In this document: in pieces, positions 52,993 to 60,958 of the stretch | Numbering within the stretch: position 1 is the stretch's first letter | How the letters are laid out: the number at the start of each line of letters is the position of its first letter | DNA from: Bog-473 sp963766995 | Lineage (GTDB): Bacteria; Actinomycetota; Acidimicrobiia; Acidimicrobiales; RAAP-2 | Direction: 5' to 3' | Length of the DNA stretch: 64,000 bases | Assembly: GCA_963766995.1 (NCBI GenBank) | Contig: CAVYCE010000001.1 | Location: 496,001 to 560,000, forward strand | Notes under the pieces: model-generated | Told to the model about the DNA's origin: nothing | The model's database searches: none | The model's input: only the letters and a program-made list of their open reading frames with translations | Translations under genes and position numbers: made by a program

Positions 52993-53802
52993 ATGAGGGG
53001 TTTGTCGAGTCGGACGTACATCGTGACGGGTGCCGCTTCAGGCATCGGCCTGGCCACGGCGATGCGCTTGTTGGATGAGGGGGCCTTGGTGATGGGGGCC
53101 GACATTGTCGATCCGCCCGCCGGCCTTTCGTCCTCGGATCGATGCTCGTTCGTGCACTGCGACGTGGCCGACGAGACATCGGTGGAGCAGTTGGTTCGGG
53201 CGGCGGTGACATTCGGCGCCAAGGTGGATGGCCTCGTCAATGCCGCCGGAGTAGCGGGCGGCGGGCCGGTGCACATGCTCCCCACAGCGGAATGGGATCG
53301 GGTCATCGGTATCAACCTGACCGGGACCTATCTGACCGCCAAACATGTCATCGGCCAAATGCTGTCCCAGCCTGCCGACAATGGTCGGCGCGGTTCCGTC
53401 GTGACGATGGCCAGCATTGAAGGATTGGAAGGCACGGCAGGAGGGAGCGTGTATTGCGCGTCCAAGGGCGGTGTCGTCTTGCTGACCAAGAACATGGCCA
53501 TCGACTACGCCGGGCGCGGCATCAGGGTCAATGCTGTGTGTCCCGGGTTCATAGTCACACCGATGACCGATGCCGTCTTCGGGAGTCCAGGCATGGAGGC
53601 GGCGCGGGCTGACGTGATCGAGTCACACAAGTTGCGGCGCATGGGGCGGCCCGAGGAGATCGCGGCCACTGCCGCTTTCCTTCTGTCCGACGACGCTTCG
53701 TTCATTACGGGGCACGCCCTCCCGGTAGACGGTGGCTACACGGCCGGCCGGGACCATGGCGTCACCGCCATGTTGGGATTGTCCGGCTCGGAACCAGGCT
53801 GA
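52993..53802 (+). CDS. Short-chain dehydrogenase/reductase (SDR)
   Basis: 269 residues, with GGGGAGG before the ATG. Cofactor loop TGAASGIGLATAM, NAAG, VTMASIEG and YCASK (Tyr/Lys), then VCPGFIVTPMTDAVFG. A classical SDR with NAD/NADP specificity unresolved. The GHALPVDGGYTAGRDHGVT tail is the substrate lid. Divergent from the LLM gene. Confidence 0.9.
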   Translation: MRGLSSRTYIVTGAASGIGLATAMRLLDEGALVMGADIVDPPAGLSSSDRCSFVHCDVADETSVEQLVRAAVTFGAKVDGLVNAAGVAGGGPVHMLPTAEWDRVIGINLTGTYLTAKHVIGQMLSQPADNGRRGSVVTMASIEGLEGTAGGSVYCASKGGVVLLTKNMAIDYAGRGIRVNAVCPGFIVTPMTDAVFGSPGMEAARADVIESHKLRRMGRPEEIAATAAFLLSDDASFITGHALPVDGGYTAGRDHGVTAMLGLSGSEPG

Positions 53803-53814
53803 GCCGATACTCAT

Positions 53815-54159
53815 CTACCCCATGAGGAGTTCTTGCCAGTTGGCCGGAACCCGTCCTGACGGTCCGGGCACAGGCTGATCAAGGGGATGATGCTCGGGGG
53901 GCGCCAGACGCGGTCCATCGGCGTAATCGTTCGTTCGGTAGTCCCAGAACCAGTCCTCCCCTGGCTCGAAGCTTCGAATGACGGGGTGACCCGACGAGCT
54001 GGCATGCCCGCTGGCGTGCTTGCCCAGCGAATCGTCGCAGCATCCGATGTGGCCACACTCAGTGCATCGTCGCAAGTGCAGCCACCAACTACCGGCCTCG
54101 AGACACTCCACACAACCGGTACCACTCGGTGGCACTTGTGGATCGATGGCATTGGTCAT
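53815..54159 (-). CDS. UBP-type zinc-finger protein
   Basis: 114 residues. The UBP/ZnF domain (about 15-75) has C16, C19, C32, C35, C40, H48, H52 and H58 as zinc ligands (CVECL, RRCTECGHIGC, KHASGHASSSGH), then WFWDYRTND. In eukaryotes this fold binds ubiquitin C-termini; bacterial single-domain versions are of unknown role and may bind another peptide. It starts 29 bp after the cNMP/TrxR-like gene on the same strand, a pairing likely to be functional. Confidence 0.85.
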   Translation of the reverse strand: MTNAIDPQVPPSGTGCVECLEAGSWWLHLRRCTECGHIGCCDDSLGKHASGHASSSGHPVIRSFEPGEDWFWDYRTNDYADGPRLAPPEHHPLDQPVPGPSGRVPANWQELLMG

Positions 54160-54188
54160 TGGTGTCTCCTGTCACTGTGTGGCGGCTA

Positions 54189-55832
54189 TCACTGGAAGGC
54201 AAGGTACTGGTGCACGGATCGCACCGACGCCGAGCCTTCGCCCACGGCGGCCGCCACCCGCTTGGTCGATCCCGACCGCAAGTCCCCCACCGCGAACAAC
54301 CCTGGGCGACTGGTCTCGAACGGCAATGGTGACCGGCCGAGCACCTCCCATTCCGCGCCGAGCTGCTGGGGTTGCAGCGAGAGGTCAGTGAGTACGAATC
54401 CGCTTTCGTCAAGCGCTGCACAACCATTGAGCCATGCCGATGAAGGGTCGGCTCCAATGAACGAGAACAGGCCTGAGCACGGGAGGACTGACGTGCCGTC
54501 GGGTCCATCAAGCTGCACGGAGCGGATGGTCTCGTCCCCATCCACGGCAACCACGCTTGCGCCAGTGCGAAGCGTGATGTCCGGGTCAGCGTCGATTCGT
54601 TCGACCAGGTATCGCGACATGTCCTTGTTGAGATCCGAACCCCGGATCACCAAGGTGACGGCACATCCGCCCTGGCTCAAGAAGATGGCTGCTTGGCCGG
54701 CCGAGTTGCCTCCTCCGACCACCACCACTGGCGACGGGCCGCACATCCGCGCTTCCATTTCGGTGGCCGCGTAGTACACCCCGTTTCCTTCAAAATCATT
54801 GAGACGCGAAGCCTCTATTCGTCGGTATGAGGCGCCGGTGGCCGCAATGATGGCCCGTCCCGCAATCTCGCTCCCGTCGCTCAGCCGCGCCACCAGGTAC
54901 CCGGCTCGGCTGCCGAGCGAGGCGACGGTGCAGGGCGCGGCGAGGTTGGCTCCAAATTTCTCGGCCTGGATGATTGCCCGCTGGGCCAGCTCCTCACCGG
55001 ACACCCCCATGGGAAACCCGAGGTAGTTCTCAATCCGTGAACTCATCCCAGCCTGGCCGCCGGGGGCAGTCATTTCCACACCCAGCGTTCGCAGGCCTTC
55101 AGACGCCCCGTAGACCGCTGCAGCCAGCCCGGCCGGGCCACCGCCGATCACCACGAGGTCGAAACATCGCTCCGGCAGACTCTCAACCGTGAATCCGAGG
55201 TAGTTGGATACGTCGCCGGGCGTGGCCGAACGCAACACAGTCCCGCTGGCGATGACGACCGGCAAGTCAGTCGCGGTGATATCGAACTGCTCCAGCAATG
55301 CCCCGACCTGTGGATCGTGGTCGGCATCTAGCCATTCGTGAGGTACCCGTGTGCGGGTGAGGAACTCTCGAATATGGAGCGATTCCGGCGAGAACTGCGA
55401 CCCGATGACCCGGACAGTTGGAGCGGCGTCGGTCATGAGCATGCCGCGTCGGGCCACGAAAGCGGTGAGGATGGTGTCGCCAAGTCGTGGACTCGAAGCC
55501 ATCAAGCGCCGAAGTTGGTCCCGGGGGACCACAATTACTTCACCCGTCGTCACCACGCGGCATGAGAGAAACGCCCTGAGCCCGCTCAGCATGCTGAGCT
55601 CGCCAAGAAAGCGCCCCGGACCATGGCGGCGAATACGTCTCTCGCCTCCATCGACTGCCAGCACAATGTCAACCTCTGCGCTGACGAGGGCAAAGAAGTC
55701 ATAGGTGACGTCACCCTCTCGAAAGAGGTAATCGCCTTCATGTACCTGACGCCGTTCTCCCAAATGAGAAACGAGCGCCATGTCCGCCGCAGTCAGCGTC
55801 GGTGTGGCGTCCTCTTCATCCGTCGTGGACAC
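54189..55832 (-). CDS. Cyclic-nucleotide-binding domain fused to a thioredoxin-reductase-like flavoprotein without CxxC
   Basis: 547 residues from a GTG. Residues about 20-125 form a cNMP-binding domain (FREGDVTYDFFALVSAEVDI, GPGRFLGELSML). Residues about 135-205 are a thioredoxin/glutaredoxin-like fold (VRVIGSQFSPES) without its cysteines. Residues 212-547 are a TrxR-like FAD/NAD module: VIGGGPAGLAAAV, IENYLGFPMGVSG, VVVGGGNSAGQAA, and FAVGDLRSGSTKR. The redox CxxC of TrxR is replaced by AATE (about 345-348). It may be an NADH oxidase-like enzyme or sensor gated by cAMP/cGMP. The UBP zinc-finger gene follows. Confidence 0.85.
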   Translation of the reverse strand: MSTTDEEDATPTLTAADMALVSHLGERRQVHEGDYLFREGDVTYDFFALVSAEVDIVLAVDGGERRIRRHGPGRFLGELSMLSGLRAFLSCRVVTTGEVIVVPRDQLRRLMASSPRLGDTILTAFVARRGMLMTDAAPTVRVIGSQFSPESLHIREFLTRTRVPHEWLDADHDPQVGALLEQFDITATDLPVVIASGTVLRSATPGDVSNYLGFTVESLPERCFDLVVIGGGPAGLAAAVYGASEGLRTLGVEMTAPGGQAGMSSRIENYLGFPMGVSGEELAQRAIIQAEKFGANLAAPCTVASLGSRAGYLVARLSDGSEIAGRAIIAATGASYRRIEASRLNDFEGNGVYYAATEMEARMCGPSPVVVVGGGNSAGQAAIFLSQGGCAVTLVIRGSDLNKDMSRYLVERIDADPDITLRTGASVVAVDGDETIRSVQLDGPDGTSVLPCSGLFSFIGADPSSAWLNGCAALDESGFVLTDLSLQPQQLGAEWEVLGRSPLPFETSRPGLFAVGDLRSGSTKRVAAAVGEGSASVRSVHQYLAFQ

Positions 55833-56241
55833 TCGGACTCGATCTCCTACTGGTCCCAGTCGTGTACGAAGTCGGCGACCAGTGGTGCGATTCTTCGTCG
55901 ATCGCTTGGGTCACTGGCCCTCATCTCCTCGGGGGCGAACTCGGCCTCGTGTCATACGTGGATGATCGCCCATGGGGCACGGCTCGTCTACTGCGACACC
56001 GACGCTGCTCTCTGTCGAAACTGTGAACCTGGTCGATCATTTCCGAGGGGGGTAGCCCCCTGCAGCGTTTCACCAGATAGCACCATTGCTCGGCTGTGCT
56101 TCGTTGGTGAGGATGAGAGACAGGGAAAGCGCCGGACGGGGTGGGAGCGCCCCCAAAAAAGCAAAGCGCAGGCCACGGTGCATGGACTTCTCTTTTTTTA
56201 TTCGGTATAATACTCAGTATGCTACGAGGTGAAGTGATCCA
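55833..56241. other. 409-bp non-coding stretch before the PadR gene
   Basis: No credible gene. 56046-56061 is a hairpin AGGGGG-GTAG-CCCCCT without a T-run. The tail 56192-56241 is AT-rich with a T7 run, TATAAT and the PadR palindrome. The antisense open frames into the PadR gene have no recognisable content. Confidence 0.6.
56206..56220 (+). promoter_or_regulatory. Promoter -10 and palindromic operator of the PadR operon
   Basis: TATAAT (56206-56211) overlaps the perfect palindrome ATACT-C-AGTAT (56210-56220). A GAGGTGA ribosome site follows before ATG 56242. Position and symmetry fit autorepression by PadR. Confidence 0.7.
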
Positions 56242-56820
56242 ATGAGCATCAAACACGCTCTCTTGGCCCTGCTCAGCGAGGGGCCTAAATATGGGCTCCA
56301 ATTGCGACAGGAATTCGAGGCCGGTACTGGCGAGGTCTGGCCCCTGAACGTCGGTCAGGTCTACACCACCCTCCAGCGCCTGGAACGAGACGGGCTGGTC
56401 GAGTCCGACGACTCTGCGGAAGATGGACCACAAAAGGGATTCAGGATCACCGCCGAGGGTCAAGGCGAGCTCGACCAATGGCTGCGGACGCCACCCGACC
56501 TCAGCGCACCTCCTCGGGATGAACTGGTGATGAAGGTCCTGGTGGCCATCCGCATTCCCGGCGTGGACGTGCATGAAGTCATCCAGACGCACCGGCGCTA
56601 CCTCGTCGAACTCATGCAGCAGTGGACTCGCCTCAAGGAGGACGAGGCCCGATTTGATCTGAGTTTTGCTTTGGTCGTCGACGCCGAGCTCTACCGCCTC
56701 GACTCGGTGGTCCGGTGGCTCGATGCCGCCGATGGCCGCCTCAAGCGGGCCGAATTCGATGCACCGCCGGCAGTCTCGCCGGCCCTACCCAAAATGCGAA
56801 AGCGAGTGGAGACCCCCTGA
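56242..56820 (+). CDS. PadR family transcriptional regulator
   Basis: 192 residues. The winged helix is ALLSEGPKYGLQLRQEFE, VYTTLQRLERDGLVE and RITAEGQGELDQWL. The C-terminal coiled region (about 105-160) mediates dimerisation. It precedes an ABC exporter with a one-base stop/start overlap (TGATG), as in systems that expel antibiotics, peptides or lipids. The palindrome at 56210-56220 is the likely operator. Confidence 0.9.
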   Translation: MSIKHALLALLSEGPKYGLQLRQEFEAGTGEVWPLNVGQVYTTLQRLERDGLVESDDSAEDGPQKGFRITAEGQGELDQWLRTPPDLSAPPRDELVMKVLVAIRIPGVDVHEVIQTHRRYLVELMQQWTRLKEDEARFDLSFALVVDAELYRLDSVVRWLDAADGRLKRAEFDAPPAVSPALPKMRKRVETP

Positions 56821-57542
56821 TGAGCTACCTGGAATTACAACACGTCTCGAAGACCTATGGCGAGGACACGTCTCAAGTCCACGCCTTGCGCGATGTCACT
56901 CTGTCCGTTGATCCGGGCGCCCTCATTGCCGTAATGGGCCCAAGCGGATCGGGGAAAAGCACGCTCCTGACCATCGCTGGCAGTCTTGAGGACGCCACCG
57001 CCGGAGAGGTGTACGTGGGGGGTTCTGCCCTATCGCACATGTCTCGTGACGCCAAGGCTCGGCTTCGTCGCCGCTCCATCGGCTTTGTCTTCCAGGACTT
57101 CAACCTGCTTCCCGGACTGACGGCGGTGGAGAACGTGGCCCTTCCACTTGAGTTGGACGGACGCTCGGCCCGCAAAGCACAGCAGGTCGGCATGGACGCC
57201 TTGGAGGAGTTGGGGCTGGCCGATCGGGCCGGTCACTACCCCGACCAACTCTCCGGTGGCGAGCGCCAACGTGTGTCCATTGCCCGCGCCGTCGTCGGGG
57301 AGCGCAAGCTGCTCTTGGCTGACGAGCCCTCAGGGGCGCTTGACTCAGTCAACGGCGAAGCCGTCATGCGTCTCGTCTTGGCAGCCTGTCGCCGCGGGGT
57401 GGCCGCAGTGGTGGTCACCCATGATGCGCAGCTCGCGTCTTGGGCGGACCGAGTCATGTTCATCAGGGATGGACAGATGGTGGACCAAACCGCCGCCGGA
57501 ACCGGTCCGGAGTCGGTTCTCGCTTCGAGCGCTCCCTCATGA
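56820..57542 (+). CDS. ABC transporter ATP-binding protein (MacB/LolD type)
   Basis: 240 residues from ATG 56820. Walker A GPSGSGKST, Q-loop FVFQDFNLLPGLT, signature LSGGERQR, Walker B LLLADEPSGALD, and H-loop VVVTHDAQLA. The MacB/LolD/FtsE group works with FtsX-like permeases by mechanotransmission rather than by transport through a channel. The start overlaps the PadR stop, and the stop overlaps the permease start. Confidence 0.92.
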   Translation: MSYLELQHVSKTYGEDTSQVHALRDVTLSVDPGALIAVMGPSGSGKSTLLTIAGSLEDATAGEVYVGGSALSHMSRDAKARLRRRSIGFVFQDFNLLPGLTAVENVALPLELDGRSARKAQQVGMDALEELGLADRAGHYPDQLSGGERQRVSIARAVVGERKLLLADEPSGALDSVNGEAVMRLVLAACRRGVAAVVVTHDAQLASWADRVMFIRDGQMVDQTAAGTGPESVLASSAPS

Positions 57543-60136
57543 CCGCCACGCTCGAACGGCCCGCTACTCGGGTGGACACGTCCTCGGGCTCGGGCTCCGG
57601 AGGCGTGGCTGCTCGCCGGGCCGTCATGCGTTGGGCTTGGCGCCTGTTCCGCCGTGAGTGGCGCCAGCAGCTATTGATCCTCAGCCTGATTGTGGTGGCC
57701 ACCGCTGCTGTGATCGTTGGAGCGACGGTCTCGACCAATTCGCCCCAACCATCGAACTTCGGTTTCGGCACCGCCCACTACTCGGCCACGTTTGCCGCAC
57801 CGTCCGCCACCGCACTGCAGACTCATCTTTCGACGTTGAAGGGGGAGGTGCGTCAAGTCGACGTCATCGAGAACGATTCGATCGCCGTACCAGGAACGCT
57901 TGATTCTTTTGACTTACGATCGCAGGACCCGACGGGACCCTTTGGCCAACCGATGTTGAATCTGGTCTCGGGGCACTACGCCGCAACCGGATCAAGTCAG
58001 ATCGACGTGACCGTCGGAGTGGCCTCTGACTTTCACCTTCACATCGGGAGCAACTGGACGCAGGACGGGAAGATCTGGCACGTTGTTGGCACCGTTGAAA
58101 ATCCGCAGAGCCTCCTCGATGAGTTCGCACTCGTCGCCCCGGGACAGTTACCTCTGCGCACTGGCACGGTGGTGACTGCACTCTTCGATGGCTCACCACC
58201 CAAGGGTCAGCAGCCTGCCGGCATTCGCTACTCCAGCGTCGGAGATGCCAATAACGGTTCTAGCAACATCATTAATCCAGCCACCGTGACACTGGCCCTG
58301 GCCACACTCGGGATGCTGCTGATTGGTCTCGTGGCCATCGCCGGATTCACCGTTCTGGCCCAGCGTCGATTGCGCTCCATAGGCATGCTCCAATCGTTGG
58401 GCGCCACCGACAAGCACGTTCGCCTCGTGGTTCGGACCAACGGCGCCGTGGTCGGCTTGGTCGGTGCCCTGCTGGGTGCCTTGGTCGGCTTCGGATTGTG
58501 GGTGGCATACCGCCCGCACCTCGAACAGAGCGCGCACCACCTAGTTGGGCTCCTCCAACTGCCCTGGACGGTGGTGATCGTCGCCCTCGGTCTGGCTGTG
58601 GTGACACCGTTCCTGGCTGCCATCAGGCCCGCTCACGCCGTGACCCGGATCCCTGTCGTCACCGCACTTTCTGGACGACCGGCGCCACCCAAGCATGTCT
58701 CTCGCTCGGCCGTACCCGGGATCGTCATCATGGGGATCGCCGTCCTTTTGCTTGGAGCGGCGGGCGCCACCGGCCAACACGGCGGCAATCCGCTGCCACT
58801 CGTATTGGGATTTGTGTGCCTCATTGTCGGGTTGGCCTTCATGGCGCCGATCTTCATCGCCACGCTCGCCGTCCTTTGCCGACGGGCACCCCTGGCCATC
58901 CGCTTGGCCGTGCGTGATCTGGCCCGCTATCGGGCCCGCTCGAGTTCGTCGCTCGCGGCTATCAGCATCGGTGTCTTTGTGGCCGTCGTGGTGTGCGTTG
59001 CCGCCAGCGCCCGCTATGCCAACGTCCTTGACTACGCCGGGCCCAACCTTTTCTCCAACCAATTGGTGGTGTCTCCGCCGTTACCACCGCCTCCCGCAGG
59101 AACGACGGTGATCCAACCCGGCCAAATTTCGAAGAAAGCTGGGAGACCGGAGTCGACGCCGACCTCAACGTTGAGCCAGGCCCAACTCACCAGCGATACC
59201 TTCGCCATCGCAAGGTCACTTGGCACGCGCAATGTGCTGACCCTCGAACAAGCAAATGCCGTCATCAGCCAAGACCGTGTCGGCAGCAATAACTTCAGTG
59301 GTCAGCTCTATATGGCCACCCCGGCGCTGCTCAAGGCGTACGGCATCACGGGTAACGACTACAGCGCTGATGCGGACATCCTGACCTCTCGGCCTGGCCT
59401 TTCGGGTAAATCAGACATGGCGTTGTCGTCGAGCGGCGGTTTCGGTCCAGGCCCTAACGGAACCCAAACCACCCCGTTGTCACAGTGCACGGTGGCACAC
59501 GGCTGTCTGCAACCGGCGATCGACGAGGTGAGTCAGCTGCCTACCGGCACTTCGGCGCCGAACATCGTCGTCACCGAGCACGCCCTCAAGTCACTCCACG
59601 TGCAGCACTCCCTCAGCTTTGACGGATGGCTCATCACCACCCCGACGGCATTGACTGCTTCACAGATCAGCGGCGTCACCTCGACTGCCGCAGCAGACGG
59701 CATGACGATCGAGACCAGGAATGATGAGCCCAGCTCCTGGGAGGTCGTGGATTGGGCCACGTTCGCCGGTATTGCACTGGCGTTGGCCGTGCTGGCGATG
59801 ACCATCGGTTTGTTGCGCAGTGAGACGGCGAGCGACTTGCGCACATTGGCGGCAACGGGTGCCAGTAGTGGCAAACGACGTTCCATCACTGCATCGACTG
59901 CCGGAGCAATGGCGCTCCTGGGTGCCCTCCTTGGAACGGCTGGTGGCTACTTGGCCTGTGCCGCCGTCTTTCGGACCAGCAACCTGGCTGGCCAGAGCCT
60001 GTGGACCAACCTCTCGGCCGTGCCAACCAGCAACCTTCTGATCATTTTGGTGGGAATGCCACTGGTTGCCATCGTGGGTGGGTGGCTCTTCGCCGGACGC
60101 CAACCCTCCATGGTCAGCCGCCAACCAATCGACTGA
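57539..60136 (+). CDS. FtsX-like ABC permease
   Basis: 865 residues from ATG 57539. One N-terminal helix (LLILSLIVVATAAVIVGATV), a large extracytoplasmic domain (about 55-260), three helices around 270-400 with the FtsX motif FTVLAQRRLRSIGMLQSLGA, two more helices, a second large extracellular domain (about 510-760) and a final three-helix FtsX set with VLAMTIGLLRSETASDLRTL. This duplicated layout is the usual actinobacterial form that removes lipids, peptides or antibiotics from the membrane. Confidence 0.9.
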   Translation: MTATLERPATRVDTSSGSGSGGVAARRAVMRWAWRLFRREWRQQLLILSLIVVATAAVIVGATVSTNSPQPSNFGFGTAHYSATFAAPSATALQTHLSTLKGEVRQVDVIENDSIAVPGTLDSFDLRSQDPTGPFGQPMLNLVSGHYAATGSSQIDVTVGVASDFHLHIGSNWTQDGKIWHVVGTVENPQSLLDEFALVAPGQLPLRTGTVVTALFDGSPPKGQQPAGIRYSSVGDANNGSSNIINPATVTLALATLGMLLIGLVAIAGFTVLAQRRLRSIGMLQSLGATDKHVRLVVRTNGAVVGLVGALLGALVGFGLWVAYRPHLEQSAHHLVGLLQLPWTVVIVALGLAVVTPFLAAIRPAHAVTRIPVVTALSGRPAPPKHVSRSAVPGIVIMGIAVLLLGAAGATGQHGGNPLPLVLGFVCLIVGLAFMAPIFIATLAVLCRRAPLAIRLAVRDLARYRARSSSSLAAISIGVFVAVVVCVAASARYANVLDYAGPNLFSNQLVVSPPLPPPPAGTTVIQPGQISKKAGRPESTPTSTLSQAQLTSDTFAIARSLGTRNVLTLEQANAVISQDRVGSNNFSGQLYMATPALLKAYGITGNDYSADADILTSRPGLSGKSDMALSSSGGFGPGPNGTQTTPLSQCTVAHGCLQPAIDEVSQLPTGTSAPNIVVTEHALKSLHVQHSLSFDGWLITTPTALTASQISGVTSTAAADGMTIETRNDEPSSWEVVDWATFAGIALALAVLAMTIGLLRSETASDLRTLAATGASSGKRRSITASTAGAMALLGALLGTAGGYLACAAVFRTSNLAGQSLWTNLSAVPTSNLLIILVGMPLVAIVGGWLFAGRQPSMVSRQPID

Positions 60137-60147
60137 TCAGGAGCGGC

Positions 60148-60183
60148 TTGACAGCCGTGGGCGTGGATAGAATACTTAAGTAG
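60148..60183 (+). promoter_or_regulatory. Promoter and operator-like palindrome of the ArsR-SRPBCC operon
   Basis: TTGACA (60148-60153), 17 nt, AATACT (60171-60176), 7 nt, ATG 60184: a full promoter giving a leaderless transcript. TACTTAAGTA (60173-60182) is a perfect 10-bp palindrome overlapping the -10, as expected for an autorepressing ArsR. Confidence 0.7.
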
Positions 60184-60519
60184 ATGCTTAACCAAAGCTC
60201 CACGCTCGATCCGGTGTTCCGGGCCCTTGGTGACCCCACCCGCCGCGAAATGGTGGAGCGCCTGAGCCATGGGCCGGCCTCGGTCAGTGAACTAGCCGCT
60301 CCATTAGCCATGTCATTGCCGGCAGTACTGCAGCACCTGGCCATCCTGGAGTCGTGCGGGGTGGTGCGGTCAGAGAAGGTGGGTCGCATCCGCACCTGTC
60401 GCCTCCGGCCGAGGGCGTTGCGGTCGGCCGAGGACTGGTTCTCGGGACAACGGGCATTTTGGGAACAGCAGCTAGACCGATTGGCCGCCGTACTGGCGGA
60501 AGACGAAGAAGGAGCATGA
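60184..60519 (+). CDS. ArsR family transcriptional regulator
   Basis: 111 residues. VFRALGDPTRREMVERLSHG, then VSELAAPLAMSLPAVLQHLA (HTH), then SEKVGRIRTCRLRP (wing) define the family. The metal-binding cysteines of ArsR/SmtB are absent; this is the YgaV/SdpR-like metal-free group often fused or paired with SRPBCC proteins. It is followed 1 bp later by the SRPBCC gene. Confidence 0.92.
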   Translation: MLNQSSTLDPVFRALGDPTRREMVERLSHGPASVSELAAPLAMSLPAVLQHLAILESCGVVRSEKVGRIRTCRLRPRALRSAEDWFSGQRAFWEQQLDRLAAVLAEDEEGA

Positions 60520-60520
60520 C

Positions 60521-60958
60521 ATGACCCGATCCGCAGAGCCCGTCACGTTTGTCATCGAGCGGACCTATAACGCCACCCCAGCCAAGGTGTTCTCCATGTG
60601 GTCCAGCCGAGAGCAGAAAATGCGCTGGTTCGGACAGCCCAATGAGAAGTACCGGCTCGATTTCCGCATTGGTGGCGAGGAGCACAACGAAGGCGGTCCC
60701 CCCGGCGGTCCGCTCTACGCCTTCAAGGTGGTCTACCGCGAGATCGTGCCCAACGAGCGCTTCGTCTTCCAGTACACAATGGATGCCGACGACGTGACCA
60801 TTTCGGTGTCGGTGGCTGCCGTGACTTTCGAAGCGCAGGGCAACGGCACGCTCCTCACTTACACCGAGCAAGGCATCTTCCTCGATGGTCTGGAAGAGAT
60901 CGGCGTGCGCCACAAGGGCACCGAGAGCTTGCTCGACAACCTGGCCACCGTCCTCTAA
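60521..60958 (+). CDS. SRPBCC (AHSA1-like) protein
   Basis: 145 residues. FVIERTYNATPAKVFSMWSS and KMRWFGQPN open the helix-grip fold of the AHSA1/START group; RIGGEEHNEGGPPGG and GNGTLLTYTEQGIFLDGLE follow. These bind lipids or hydrophobic ligands, and are often coupled to a metal-free ArsR regulator that responds to them. Cotranscribed with the ArsR gene. The stop overlaps the convergent protease gene by four bases (CTAA). Confidence 0.9.
   Translation: MTRSAEPVTFVIERTYNATPAKVFSMWSSREQKMRWFGQPNEKYRLDFRIGGEEHNEGGPPGGPLYAFKVVYREIVPNERFVFQYTMDADDVTISVSVAAVTFEAQGNGTLLTYTEQGIFLDGLEEIGVRHKGTESLLDNLATVL

Noticed and set aside
56046..56061. Intrinsic terminator of the cNMP/TrxR gene region
   Set aside because: It lies upstream of that gene's start, not after its stop, and has no T-run.
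55921..56592. A 223-codon frame antisense to the PadR gene
   Set aside because: No recognisable domain, and it overlaps the PadR promoter and coding region on the opposite strand.
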